A stretch of DNA of 27,747 bases from JAAYJG01 sp964450305 (GCA_964450305.1 CAYVFB010000040.1:1-27747); one strand, 5' to 3'; positions 7,202-15,609 are shown, numbered from the stretch's first letter. Program-made: numbers and translations. The notes: generated by a model not told the origin, from the letters alone.

Positions 7202-7864
7202 ATGTCCGGCAATTTTTTGGAGAATAATTGTACCAGTTTGTCCGGGAAAATTTCATCAAAACCGGAATTCAGCCATGAGATTTATGGCGAAGGGTTCTAT
7301 TTGGTTAGGGTCGAGGTATCAAGGCTCAGCGATACATATGACAACATTCCCGTTATGTTTTCTGAAAGGCTCTTGCCGATCGAAGAGTTTACACCAGGCA
7401 GGCTTGTTACGGTTGAAGGCCAGTTCCGAAGCTATAACAACTATAACAATGAATCCAGCCACAAATTAATGCTGACGGTTTTTGCCCGGGATATTGTTCT
7501 GATGGAAGCCTCCGATGAAGTGAAGGTGCCCAATAGCATATTCCTGAACGGGTTTATTTGTAAAAAACCCATATACAGAACAACACCCTTTGGAAGGGAA
7601 ATTGCAGATATATTGCTGGCTGTGAACCGTGCCTACAATAAATCAGATTACATACCCTGCATTGCATGGGGCAGAAATGCCCGGTTTGCCAGTCATTTTG
7701 AAATTGGAGACAACATTAAAGTTTGGGGAAGAATTCAAAGCAGGCAATACCAGAAAAAATTCCAGGATGGGACGGTCGAAGATCGCACCGCTTTCGAGGT
7801 TTCCATTTCAAAAATGGAAATCAACAAGGATAGCAACAATGCGCGCAAAGAAGATGCGGAATAA
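7202..7864 (+). CDS. SSB-like protein with two OB folds
   Basis: A 220-residue protein with two OB-fold-like halves: about 10-100 (LSGKISSKPEFSHEIYGEGFYLVRVEVSRLS ... ARDIVLMEA) and about 108-210 (NSIFLNGFICKKPIYRTTPFGREIADILLAVNR ... IPCIAWGRNA ... VWGRIQSRQYQKK). The second half matches single-stranded DNA-binding proteins well (PFGREIADILLAVNR, IPCIAWG). The acidic, proline-rich DDIPF-like tail of true SSB, which recruits repair proteins, is absent. It most likely binds single-stranded DNA as an accessory factor; partner and job are not shown. Start ATG 7202 follows AGAGAGGAG (7181-7189) at a rather long 12-nt distance. It lies 34 nt before a small P-loop ATPase and close to priA, so a replication-restart module is an attractive inference. 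Confidence 0.75.
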   Translation: MSGNFLENNCTSLSGKISSKPEFSHEIYGEGFYLVRVEVSRLSDTYDNIPVMFSERLLPIEEFTPGRLVTVEGQFRSYNNYNNESSHKLMLTVFARDIVLMEASDEVKVPNSIFLNGFICKKPIYRTTPFGREIADILLAVNRAYNKSDYIPCIAWGRNARFASHFEIGDNIKVWGRIQSRQYQKKFQDGTVEDRTAFEVSISKMEINKDSNNARKEDAE

Positions 7865-7898
7865 CAGGGGTATAAAAATCAGAAAGGAATGATAACCG

Positions 7899-8309
7899 AT
7901 GATAAAGGTTGTTTATGGCACAAAAGGGGTTGGAAAAACAAGATATCTGATAGAGGATGTCCATACCATCATCAAGGAATGCAAGGGCGACATCGTCTTT
8001 ATTGATGCAAGCAATGAGCTTATCACCGGTTTGCGTCATGAAATCCGGTTTGTGAATATAACAGATTTCCCCATAGACAATCTGTGTGCTTTTTATGGTT
8101 TTATCAGCGGGCTCATTGCCGCCAACTACGATATACAAGCATTGTATGTCGACAGACTCGACTTGATTGCCGGCAATGATAACGAATATAAGAAGTTCTT
8201 TGACAAAATCAAGGAACTGAACAAAAAGTATAACATTCGTTTTGTGTTTTCCATCAGCGGAAATATCAAAGATATCCCGGACGATATTCAAAAAGAATAC
8301 GCCTGCTGA
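7899..8309 (+). CDS. Small P-loop ATPase of unknown role
   Basis: A 136-residue protein with a clear Walker A motif GTKGVGKT near the N-terminus (residues 7-14) and a possible Walker B strand ALYVDRLDL (about 85-93). Short proteins of this kind in Clostridia are sometimes labelled 'twitching motility protein PilT' by automatic annotation, but nothing here shows type IV pilus motor features, and it is far shorter than PilT. It is preceded by AAAGGAATGATAACCG and starts at ATG 7899. It is probably cotranscribed with the SSB-like gene 34 nt upstream and ends at a strong terminator (8355-8379). Function is not established; nucleotide binding is well supported. Confidence 0.75.
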   Translation: MIKVVYGTKGVGKTRYLIEDVHTIIKECKGDIVFIDASNELITGLRHEIRFVNITDFPIDNLCAFYGFISGLIAANYDIQALYVDRLDLIAGNDNEYKKFFDKIKELNKKYNIRFVFSISGNIKDIPDDIQKEYAC

Positions 8310-8354
8310 AAGTACGGTTTTTAACTTCAAACCCGCTTAAACACGCAACAAACG

Positions 8355-8379
8355 GAAGCTGTGTATCAGCTTCTTTTTT
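8355..8379 (+). terminator. Rho-independent terminator
   Basis: GAAGCTG (8355-8361), loop TGTAT, CAGCTTC (8367-8373), then TTTTTT (8374-8379). It ends the SSB-like/ATPase transcript and separates it from priA. Confidence 0.92.
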
Positions 8380-8441
8380 ATTGTGAAAAATGTTTCAGTG
8401 AAAGGATGTACTTCTTTTTCACACGTTATTCATGTAAAATA

Positions 8442-8621
8442 GATAAGAGGATCTGTTGACGAAAATACTGTGATAAGAGGATTTGTTGGCGAGATTACAG
8501 GAAAAAGTGTATTTATTAACGAGATTATTGCGCATAGATGAATTGTTGATGAAGCTGCAACGCACAGAGTTCTTTAACGAAATGACGACACACAGACGTT
8601 TTTTATCGTTTGCACAATTCA
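8442..8621. repeat. Six-fold degenerate 30-nt tandem repeat in the priA leader
   Basis: Six units start at 8442, 8472, 8502, 8532, 8562 and 8592. The first two are near identical (GATAAGAGGATYTGTTGRCG); later ones drift but keep a TTGTTGACGA-like core (TTATTAACGA, TTGTTGATGA, CTTTAACGA). No unit has gained or lost a base. A TAAAAT (8435-8440) that could be a -10 box lies just before the array, with only a weak -35. The array ends 28 nt before the priA start codon. Open frames cross it on both strands (minus 8419-8622, plus 8483-8665), but neither has a good ribosome binding site, so I do not call them genes. Confidence 0.8.
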
Positions 8622-8649
8622 ACTCAATGCATAGAGAAGGAGCACAGGT

Positions 8650-11115
8650 TTGTTTGTTTCAGTAGTTATTCAAAACAGTTCAAGGGAATACGACAGGTTT
8701 TATGATTACAGGGTTCCTCAAAACCTTGAACCATATATACAGCCAGGTATAAGGGTTCTTGTTCCCTTTGGCCGGGGAGAGGGCATTCGTGAAGGATTTG
8801 TAATGGAAGTAAAGGACGAAAGCTCCATTAAAGGGCTGAAGAGCGTTTGTCAGGTGATTGATGAAACCCCTGTACTGAAACCGGAATTGATACAGTTAAG
8901 CCATCTGATGAAGAAAAGGTATATCTGTACTTACGATCTTGCCATCCGTTGTATGATTCCGGCAGGACTTGGGTTGCTGTACAGGCGAGAGATCAAACTG
9001 CGCGAAGACGTGGATGCACAAGAAACCTTACCACCACAAAGCGCAGGCGAAGCCATCACCCTGGAAGAACAGCAGCTGCTGGATGTTCTGAAACAGCAGG
9101 AAGGCGCTGTTTTCATTGACCAGCTGCAGGAAACTCTGAAAAAACCGGTTGCGAAGCTGCTAAGCAAAATGGAAGAGCGTAAACTGATAGAAATCGTCAA
9201 CCATTATCAGATGAAAGCCCGGGCAAAAACCATCAGGGTTGCATGGCCGGCGCTTGAATTCGAAGAATACCAGGAGATGATCAACAATAATCAGGTACGA
9301 AACATGAACTATCTGCGCCTGATGGAAATGCTGTATGAAGAAGAGCAGATCCCTGTGAATGAGCTGAATGCATTCGGTTTTTCATCGGCAGTTCTAAAAA
9401 ATATGGAGAAAAAGGGGTTCATCTCTTTCTCAGAGGAACCGATCGACAGAAATCCGCTGGATACGGTGGAGGTGGAAAGAACCGGGCCAATGCCTCCGAC
9501 ACCTTGCCAGAGAAAGGCTCTTGATGAAATTTCTTCAGCCCTTTCAAAGAAAGCTTATGATGAGATTCTTTTGCATGGGGTCACCGGCAGCGGAAAAACC
9601 GAGGTTTATCTGCAGGTGATTCAGCTGGTTATCGAACAGGGCAAAACAGCGATCATGCTGGTACCCGAAATAGGCCTGACTCCACAGACCGTCCGGCAGT
9701 TCAAGGGAAGGTTTGGAGACGGCGTGGCGGTCTTACACAGCCGATTGTCCATGGGAGAACGTTTTGACCAGTGGAACAAAATCAAGGATGGCGCGGTGAA
9801 GGTGGTTGTCGGTGCTCGCTCGGCAGTGTTTGCGCCCCTTTCAAACCTGGGGGTGATCATCATTGATGAAGAGCATGAAACCTCCTATAAATCGGACAGA
9901 ACCCCCAAATATGATGCACGAACCATCGCCGCGGCGCGATGCCGTTTCTCCGGCGGCCTTTTGATATATGGCTCTGCAACCCCTTCAGTGGAAAACTACT
10001 GGAGAGCTGTGAGCGGAAAAATAAAGCTGGTTGAAATGCTTGAGCGAACGAACAACTGCCCGCTTCCTGAAGTACTGACCGTCGACATGCGCAGTGAAAG
10101 AGAGAATGGTTTGCGCAGTGAGCTTAGCTGTCAGCTGGTTACAGAAATGCAAAGGAACAAAGCAGCGGGGGAGCAAACCATCCTTTTTATCAATCGGCGA
10201 GGGCATTCAAATTTTCTGATGTGTAAAAAATGCGGATTTATTGCAGTTTGTCCTTATTGCAGTGTTTCGATGACATGGCATCAGGCAGAAAGGCGTTTGG
10301 TATGCCATTACTGCGGTTATACCACCACAAAGCCCGTGCAATGCCCTGCGTGCGGGGATGAAAATGTGGAGCTTTATGGGCTTGGCACACAGAAGGTGGA
10401 GGAGATGCTCCCAAACCTTGAGCCGGGGTTTTCAACGATCCGGATGGATTTTGACACCACCGGCGGAAAGCTGGGACATCAAAAGGTTTTGGATGCTTTC
10501 CGGGAGCAGAAGCTCGACATCATGGTAGGCACGCAGATGATTGCAAAGGGGCATGATTTTCCCGATGTCACACTGGTTGGGATCATCAATGCCGACAGCT
10601 TGCTTGGAAGCGGGGATTACCGCGCGGCAGAGAGGACCTTCCAGCTGATCACCCAGGCCTCTGGCCGTGCAGGCCGGGCTGAAAAGAGCGGCAGAGTGGT
10701 GCTGCAAACCCACAATCCCGATGAGTTCAGCATTCAGGCAGCCATCCGACAGGACTACCAGGCCTTTTTCCAACAGGAGATCAATCTGCGCAGGCAGCTG
10801 CAGCTTCCACCTTTTTATCAGTTTGGTTTGATTCAGGTTTCGGGAAAAGAAAAAGATACAGTACAGGCCAGGGCACGCCAAATTCATTCGGACATTTTGC
10901 GCAGACAGGAATTTAACGCGGGAATTTTTCTTTCAGAGCCTTCACCATCTCCGGTGGCGAAAATAAAAAATCGCTTCAGGTGGCGCATTATTCTGAAGCA
11001 CCCTTCGGTGAAGATCCTGGGAACAGTCCTTGAGTGGGTTTTTGATACATACGCGGGCGGCGGAAAAGATGCATGTACGGTTTCTGTGGATATCAACCCG
11101 GCAAGCATGCTTTAA
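8650..11115 (+). CDS. priA: Primosomal protein N', replication-restart helicase PriA
   Basis: An 821-residue ATP-dependent 3'-5' helicase that recognises stalled forks and reloads the replicative helicase. Domains in order: N-terminal 3'-DNA-binding domain (VVIQNSSREYDRFYDYRVP, about 1-105), winged-helix region (about 130-270), helicase core with Walker A GVTGSGKT (310-317) and DEEH (406-409), zinc-binding insertion with eight cysteines (525, 528, 534, 537, 552, 555, 565, 568), second helicase lobe with TQMIAKGHDFP and QASGRAGRA, and the C-terminal domain. Length is typical. The start is TTG 8650, chosen because AAGGAG (8637-8642) lies 7 nt before it and because it gives the usual N-terminus. 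A 30-nt repeat array precedes it. priA-def-fmt is a common order in Firmicutes; here a dispersed element separates priA from def. Confidence 0.98.
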   Translation: MFVSVVIQNSSREYDRFYDYRVPQNLEPYIQPGIRVLVPFGRGEGIREGFVMEVKDESSIKGLKSVCQVIDETPVLKPELIQLSHLMKKRYICTYDLAIRCMIPAGLGLLYRREIKLREDVDAQETLPPQSAGEAITLEEQQLLDVLKQQEGAVFIDQLQETLKKPVAKLLSKMEERKLIEIVNHYQMKARAKTIRVAWPALEFEEYQEMINNNQVRNMNYLRLMEMLYEEEQIPVNELNAFGFSSAVLKNMEKKGFISFSEEPIDRNPLDTVEVERTGPMPPTPCQRKALDEISSALSKKAYDEILLHGVTGSGKTEVYLQVIQLVIEQGKTAIMLVPEIGLTPQTVRQFKGRFGDGVAVLHSRLSMGERFDQWNKIKDGAVKVVVGARSAVFAPLSNLGVIIIDEEHETSYKSDRTPKYDARTIAAARCRFSGGLLIYGSATPSVENYWRAVSGKIKLVEMLERTNNCPLPEVLTVDMRSERENGLRSELSCQLVTEMQRNKAAGEQTILFINRRGHSNFLMCKKCGFIAVCPYCSVSMTWHQAERRLVCHYCGYTTTKPVQCPACGDENVELYGLGTQKVEEMLPNLEPGFSTIRMDFDTTGGKLGHQKVLDAFREQKLDIMVGTQMIAKGHDFPDVTLVGIINADSLLGSGDYRAAERTFQLITQASGRAGRAEKSGRVVLQTHNPDEFSIQAAIRQDYQAFFQQEINLRRQLQLPPFYQFGLIQVSGKEKDTVQARARQIHSDILRRQEFNAGIFLSEPSPSPVAKIKNRFRWRIILKHPSVKILGTVLEWVFDTYAGGGKDACTVSVDINPASML

Positions 11116-11118
11116 GTG

Positions 11119-11291
11119 GTTACTGTTCGCAGGCAAACAGGCGCAGCCTGTCATCCTGAGCGAAGTGAAGGATCTCGCATTACTCCTGACAAGATCCTTC
11201 GCTGCGCTCAGGATGACATAACTACGCTCAGATAAAACACATACCTCTGAAGCTGCTTATGAACTTATTAGTGGGGGTGTGAACAGTTATT
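11119..11291 (+). repeat. Dispersed hairpin element, copy 2
   Basis: The best preserved copy. Arms 11149-11177 and 11190-11218 pair at 26 of 29 positions around a 12-nt loop; the arm core is TGTCATCCTGAGCG...GAAGGATCT. The ends TTACTGTTCGCA and GTGTGAACAGTTAT are near-inverted repeats of each other. About 170 nt, no gene inside. It separates priA from the def promoter. The GATCCTTCGCTGCGCTCAGG core recurs in copies 1 and 3. Confidence 0.8.
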
Positions 11292-11329
11292 GCAGGTGTG
11301 GTTTTCTTGAAACAACCTGTGCGAAGCGT

Positions 11330-11358
11330 TTGCATGTAACCATTTCCGTTGTTATAAT
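11330..11358 (+). promoter_or_regulatory. Consensus sigma-A promoter for def-fmt
   Basis: TTGCAT (11330-11335), 17-nt spacer, TATAAT (11353-11358), 32 nt before the def start codon. It gives def-fmt-DUF116 its own transcript, independent of priA. Confidence 0.85.
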
Positions 11359-11390
11359 GTAATCAGAAAATCTATGGAGGAAAAGTAAAC

Positions 11391-11858
11391 ATGGCTTTAC
11401 GGGAAATTCGAAAAAAAGGCGACGAAGTGCTTAGAAAAGTTTGCAAACCGGTCACAGAGGTGAATAAAAAAGTAAGGCAATTGCTTGACGATATGCTCGA
11501 TACCATGTACGAAGCGGAAGGCGTTGGCCTTGCAGCACCGCAGGTTGGTATTTTAAAGCGGGTTGCTGTCGTTGACATTGGAGAAGGGCCTGTCGAATTG
11601 ATTAACCCTGAAAAACTGGAAGAATCCGGTGAACAACTCCATGTTGAAGGATGCCTGAGCATACCCGGCATCTGGGGTGAGGTAAAAAGGCCGGAACGCT
11701 TGCTTGTCAAGGCCCTTGACAGGGAAGGCAAAGAACAGAAAATCGATGCTTCGGGCATGCTGGCCATCGCCATATGTCATGAGATGGATCATCTGGATGG
11801 CGTTCTCTTTGAGGATCGCGTCATCCGGTATATTGATATGAACAAGGAAGAAGAATAA
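11391..11858 (+). CDS. def: Peptide deformylase
   Basis: A 155-residue metalloenzyme that removes the formyl group from the first methionine of new proteins at the ribosome exit. All three family motifs are present: GVGLAAPQVG, EGCLSIPG with metal-binding Cys88, and HEMDH with His130, Glu131 and His134. The short length and EGCLSIPG form fit the type 1 enzymes. Start ATG 11391 follows GGAGGAAAAG. It is directly followed, 20 nt later, by fmt, which installs the same formyl group; the pair is a classic operon. Confidence 0.98.
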   Translation: MALREIRKKGDEVLRKVCKPVTEVNKKVRQLLDDMLDTMYEAEGVGLAAPQVGILKRVAVVDIGEGPVELINPEKLEESGEQLHVEGCLSIPGIWGEVKRPERLLVKALDREGKEQKIDASGMLAIAICHEMDHLDGVLFEDRVIRYIDMNKEEE

Positions 11859-11878
11859 TACACAAATGAGGTAGTTGA

Positions 11879-12838
11879 ATGAGGATAGTTTTTATGGGAA
11901 CACCGGATTTCGCTGTTCCCAGCCTGGATATTCTGGTGAAAAACGGTTATGAAGTGGTTCTTGTGGTCACCCAGCCCGACAGGCCAAAGGGCAGAGGCCA
12001 CCAGGTATCCTGCTGCGCCGTTAAGGAAATTGCGCTGCAAAAAGGGTTGTCAATTCTTCAGCCTGAGAAAATTGGTGATGAAGGCTGCGTGGCACAGTTG
12101 AAAGCACTGAAGCCCGACCTGTTTATCACTTGCGCCTTCGGGCAGTTCCTTCCACAAAGGGTGCTGGACATCCCTCCGAAGGGAACAATCAATGTTCATG
12201 GCTCTTTATTGCCCAGATATCGCGGTGCGGCCCCCATTCAATGGGCAATCATCAACGGGGACAAAAAAACCGGGATCACAACCATGCTCACGGTTTTAAA
12301 GATGGATGCAGGGGATATCCTGTTGCAAAAAGAGATAGAACTGGACGATGAGATTACAGCAGGACAACTTTACGACAGGATGTCTTTACTTGGAGCAGAA
12401 ACCCTGCTTGAGACACTTCAAAAGCTGGAGGCAGGAAATATTGCCCCTGTCCCACAGCCCCAATGCGATACCTGTTATGCGCAAAAAATTACGCGTGAAA
12501 CCGGCCTGATCCAATGGAACCTGCCGGCACAACAGATACACAATCTTGTCCGGGGAACAAATCCGTGGCCTGGAGCCTACTCCTGGTTCAAGGGGGAGCG
12601 CATGCGCGTGTGGAAAACGAAGGTCATCCATTGTGACAATGCGTCTGCTTTGGCATGGCAGTCGGCTCCGCCCCCGGGAACTATTTTGGACATTACCCGG
12701 GACGGCTTTGAAGTACAAACCGGAAATGGGGTGCTTCAAATTCTCGAGCTGCAGTGCGATAATGCAAAGCGTTTAACAGTAAACCAATACGTCTGCGGTC
12801 ATCTCGTAGAGAAGGGGGATCGTTTTGGAACAGAATAA
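11879..12838 (+). CDS. fmt: Methionyl-tRNA formyltransferase
   Basis: A 319-residue cytosolic enzyme that transfers a formyl group from 10-formyl-tetrahydrofolate to initiator Met-tRNA. The N-terminal Rossmann-like catalytic domain shows the NVHGSLLPRYRGAAPIQWAI signature (Asn105, His107) and Asp143 in KMDAGDIL, the catalytic Asn-His-Asp set of the family. The C-terminal OB-like tRNA-binding domain (about 205-319) begins near ITRETGLIQWN. Length is typical. Start ATG 11879 follows GAGGTAG. Its 3' end overlaps the following DUF116 gene by 14 nt, which suggests translational coupling. Confidence 0.98.
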   Translation: MRIVFMGTPDFAVPSLDILVKNGYEVVLVVTQPDRPKGRGHQVSCCAVKEIALQKGLSILQPEKIGDEGCVAQLKALKPDLFITCAFGQFLPQRVLDIPPKGTINVHGSLLPRYRGAAPIQWAIINGDKKTGITTMLTVLKMDAGDILLQKEIELDDEITAGQLYDRMSLLGAETLLETLQKLEAGNIAPVPQPQCDTCYAQKITRETGLIQWNLPAQQIHNLVRGTNPWPGAYSWFKGERMRVWKTKVIHCDNASALAWQSAPPPGTILDITRDGFEVQTGNGVLQILELQCDNAKRLTVNQYVCGHLVEKGDRFGTE

Positions 12839-13574
12839 ACCCTTTCAAAAATTATCTATTCTGGTCATTGCAGGGTTTATGCTGTTAACGATCGTCATTG
12901 CCGCCGCAGCCGACTTCTTCAGCATGGCGGCCTTTCAGAACCTTTTTTATGTTATCGCGATTATTTTGCTGTTGCTCTTTTTTGTGATGATTGCAGGCTT
13001 TCTTGGTATGGTGCGAATCATTTTCACACAGCCTGCAGCGGGTTTAAAGGAAAAATCCCTGTGGTCAAGGCTGGCATTAAAGCTTTTTATGCCGGTTCTG
13101 TTGGGTATCAGCAACCTTTTCCATTACCGGAAGGATGAAATCCGGCATGTATATATCAAAGCAAACAATGAATATGTTTTGTCCCGGAGCATCAAGTCAG
13201 ATCCTGAAAAAACACTTGTTATTCTGCCACACTGTATCCAATCATCCAAATGCATGTTTCGGATTCGGAACGGCCTTGAAGACTGCCGGCAATGCGGTTC
13301 ATGCAATGTCGGTGAAATTAAAAAGCTTGCCAATGAACTGGGTGTTCGGGTAGAACTGGCAACAGGCGGCACTTCGGCAAGGAAAATAATTATGGACACC
13401 AAGCCACAAATGGTGATTGCCGTTGCCTGTGAAAGGGATTTATCTTCCGGAATCATGGATGTGAAAGGCCTGCCCGTATATGGCATCTTGAATCAAAGGC
13501 CAAACGGGCCCTGTAAGGATACCTTTGTAGATATTGTTGAGCTTGAAAAAATGCTCCGCCATTTTACAGGTTGA
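12825..13574 (+). CDS. DUF116 membrane protein with a cysteine cluster
   Basis: A 249-residue DUF116 protein of unknown biochemical function. Two N-terminal hydrophobic segments (about 10-30 and 38-62) anchor it in the membrane; the rest is probably cytosolic. The soluble part carries PHCIQSSKC and CRQCGSCNVG, a cluster that looks fit to bind a metal or iron-sulfur centre, plus a conserved VAVACERDLSSG and GPCKDT. The start is TTG 12825 inside the end of fmt, supported by GAAGGGGG (12811-12818). In Clostridia this family usually sits beside fmt and the 16S rRNA methyltransferase rsmB; here rsmB does not follow and a MscS channel takes the place. Confidence 0.88.
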   Translation: MEQNKPFQKLSILVIAGFMLLTIVIAAAADFFSMAAFQNLFYVIAIILLLLFFVMIAGFLGMVRIIFTQPAAGLKEKSLWSRLALKLFMPVLLGISNLFHYRKDEIRHVYIKANNEYVLSRSIKSDPEKTLVILPHCIQSSKCMFRIRNGLEDCRQCGSCNVGEIKKLANELGVRVELATGGTSARKIIMDTKPQMVIAVACERDLSSGIMDVKGLPVYGILNQRPNGPCKDTFVDIVELEKMLRHFTG

Positions 13575-13598
13575 TCCACTTTATGACATTCAATGACA

Positions 13599-13618
13599 CG
13601 AAACCAAAGCAGGTTTCG
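13599..13618. other. Intergenic hairpin without a T-run
   Basis: CGAAACC (13599-13605) pairs perfectly with GGTTTCG (13612-13618) around AAAGCA. It lies between DUF116 and mscS. With no T-run on either side it is more likely an RNA-processing or stability element than a terminator, if it has a role at all. Confidence 0.45.
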
Positions 13619-13657
13619 CAGGAGTAACTGAAAAACAACGAAAAGGGGGTTCCATCT

Positions 13658-14860
13658 GTGAATGACTTGTCAACCGCAGGTGATAGGCTTCTGAATGCCT
13701 TCACGCAAACTTTTCTCGGGGTAGAGATCTGGAGAATCATTGCAGCCGGTGTTATCATGATTTTTACGATATTGATGCGAAAAATTGTGGTAAGCTTTTT
13801 AATTCTGATCTTCAGGAAACTAACCGCAAAGACTGAAAACATTATAGATGATCAGATTGTTGAGGCACTGGATTCGCCAGCCAGGCTAATTGTTATTACG
13901 TTAGGGATTATATTTGCCTTGCAAGTACTTGGCTTCCCCGTAACCAACGATACCTTTGCAGGACATCTTGTGCGCACACTGTTCATCTTTGCAATTTTCT
14001 GGTCCATTTATCGGAGCGCGGACATCATCAAAGACATTTTGGTAAAAATCTCCGAACGCGCTGCCAACGGGCTGAATGATATTGTGCTTCCTTATATCAC
14101 CAGAGGCATTAAGGTTCTTGTTGTGATCATTGCGATTAGCGTTATCGCAAAGGAATGGCGGTATGATTTGGGGGCTATCCTCGCCGGGTTGGGACTGGGA
14201 GGCCTTGCTTTTGCGCTGGCGGCTCAGGAAACCCTGGCAAACTTCTTCGGCGGTCTGACCATTATGATAGATAAACCATTCACTGTCGGAGACTTGATTC
14301 AAACCACCACTGTGGAAGGAACCGTAGAGGATATCGGTTTTAGAAGCACCAAGCTGAGGACAGCTGAGCAAGCGCTTGTCAGTGTACCAAACTCCATTAT
14401 CGCCAAAGGGGCTATCACAAACTGGTCGAAAATGGGCAAGCGGCGAATTAAGTTTAACCTTGGGATCCGATGTGACACTTCCACCAGCCAGATTGAAGCC
14501 TTGCTGAAAAGGGTGCGAACCATGCTGACGGATAACCCACAGATTCACCCGGATACCATATTCGTGTATTTTGATGCTTTTGGTGAAAGTTCTTATGATT
14601 TGTTTTTCAATTTTTTTACCAAAACAACTAAATGGCAGGATTATCTGAAGGTGAAGGAAGAAGTGAATTTGGAATTATTACATATCCTGGATGACTTGAA
14701 CATTTGCATTGCGTATCCTTCTACCAGTGTATACATGGAAGAGAAAGAGAACCTTACAGGATCAGGTACCAGAAATATGCCTGAAAAAGACAACATCAAC
14801 CATACGGGAATTGTTGTTAGAAGCAATCTTGGAAATAGTACCGATAACAATGTGCAATAA
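13658..14860 (+). CDS. MscS-family mechanosensitive ion channel
   Basis: A 400-residue membrane channel of the small-conductance MscS family, which opens under membrane tension to release solutes during osmotic downshock. Four or so hydrophobic segments lie between about 20 and 190; the pore-lining helix is the glycine/alanine-rich LGAILAGLGLGGLAFALAAQETLANFFGG (written here as the region about 168-196), followed by the beta domain (IDKPFTVGDLIQ ... GTVEDIGFRSTKLRT, VSVPNS) and the cytosolic alpha/beta domain. The C-terminal tail after about 370 is polar and unassigned. The start is GTG 13658, 8 nt after AAAAGGGGG. It is longer than E. coli MscS, as in the YbdG/YnaI-like branch. It probably has its own regulation; no strong promoter was seen. 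Confidence 0.95.
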   Translation: MNDLSTAGDRLLNAFTQTFLGVEIWRIIAAGVIMIFTILMRKIVVSFLILIFRKLTAKTENIIDDQIVEALDSPARLIVITLGIIFALQVLGFPVTNDTFAGHLVRTLFIFAIFWSIYRSADIIKDILVKISERAANGLNDIVLPYITRGIKVLVVIIAISVIAKEWRYDLGAILAGLGLGGLAFALAAQETLANFFGGLTIMIDKPFTVGDLIQTTTVEGTVEDIGFRSTKLRTAEQALVSVPNSIIAKGAITNWSKMGKRRIKFNLGIRCDTSTSQIEALLKRVRTMLTDNPQIHPDTIFVYFDAFGESSYDLFFNFFTKTTKWQDYLKVKEEVNLELLHILDDLNICIAYPSTSVYMEEKENLTGSGTRNMPEKDNINHTGIVVRSNLGNSTDNNVQ

Positions 14861-14913
14861 GCACCTCATCGTAAACATAAAAATGATTGCTGTTGTAAAA
14901 TACCAAGGTTCCG

Positions 14914-15012
14914 CCGCACTGCAGGCAGAATAACAAAGAAGTATCAACCACCTCTGCCAGAATTGCAAAGAGAGTTCAGCCACTGCAGGCAGAATTGTAA
15001 AGGAGCTCAATA
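14914..15012. repeat. Three degenerate 32-34 nt tandem repeats
   Basis: Units starting near 14914, 14948 and 14980 share CC(A/G)C...CTGCAGGCAGAATTGTAAAG-like sequence. They fill most of the 194-nt gap between mscS and queH. The gap holds no other gene; a 14-bp palindrome follows at 15008-15021. Confidence 0.6.
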
Positions 15013-15021
15013 CCGGTATTG
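15008..15021. promoter_or_regulatory. 14-bp perfect palindrome before queH
   Basis: CAATACCGGTATTG is a perfect dyad, ending 33 nt before the queH start codon. The size and place suit a dimeric regulator, but no regulator is known to me for this site and chance cannot be excluded. Confidence 0.3.
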
Positions 15022-15054
15022 GATGTTACACTCAGAAAAAGAAGGTAGACTATA

Positions 15055-15609
15055 GTGAAATTACTATTACACATTTGCTGTGCCCCCTGTGCCACAGGGG
15101 TTGTAAAAAAGCTTACTGCCGATGGCGGCATTGCCATTCATGGCTATTACTACAATCCAAACATTCAGCCGGGACAGGAGAACCGGGCTCGTTTGGAATC
15201 GGTGCTTGCATTATCACGGGATGAAAACTTTACTGTCATAGCAGAGGAAGCTATGCTGCTGGATTTTTGGAAGGAAAAATTGAATGTTGAAAAAACGTTG
15301 CGCTGCAACACCTGCTATGCCCTAAGGATTGATCAAATGGCAAGAACAGCAAAAAAACAGGGGTTGGATGCATTCACCACAAGCCTGTTAATCAGCCCCT
15401 GGCAGGATCATGAAAAAATAAAGGCGCTATGTGAAACAGCAGCGCGGCAGTATGACATTTCATTTTTATATCAGGATTTCAGGCCTTTTTACCGGGAAGG
15501 AAAGAATGAAGCCTGGAAAAGGGGTTACTATCTGCAAAAGTATTGCGGATGCATCTATTCCTGGCAGGAATCAGATCACAAAAAGAAGCCGCCATATGAT
15601 TTTGCTTAG
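15055..15609 (+). CDS. queH: Epoxyqueuosine reductase QueH
   Basis: A 184-residue enzyme (formerly DUF208) that performs the last step of queuosine synthesis in tRNA, reducing epoxyqueuosine to queuosine; it replaces the cobalamin-dependent QueG in many Firmicutes. Visible family motifs: CCAPC near the N-terminus (residues 8-12), RCNTCY (about 82-87) and YCGCIYS near the end, whose cysteines bind an iron-sulfur cluster and a second iron. Start is GTG 15055 after GAAGGTAG. No other queuosine gene lies in the window. A repeat array and a palindrome precede it, and a weak terminator may follow at 15750-15783. Confidence 0.95.
   Translation: MKLLLHICCAPCATGVVKKLTADGGIAIHGYYYNPNIQPGQENRARLESVLALSRDENFTVIAEEAMLLDFWKEKLNVEKTLRCNTCYALRIDQMARTAKKQGLDAFTTSLLISPWQDHEKIKALCETAARQYDISFLYQDFRPFYREGKNEAWKRGYYLQKYCGCIYSWQESDHKKKPPYDFA

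Noticed and set aside
8442..8621. CRISPR array upstream of priA
   Set aside because: The 30-nt units follow each other directly without spacers and are highly degenerate.
8419..8622. 67-codon leftward gene with decapeptide repeats
   Set aside because: Starts at a TTG without a ribosome binding site; the period follows from the DNA repeat. Kept only as a finding.
13901..14548. 215-codon leftward open frame
   Set aside because: Shadow of the mscS gene; no ribosome binding site or recognisable motif.
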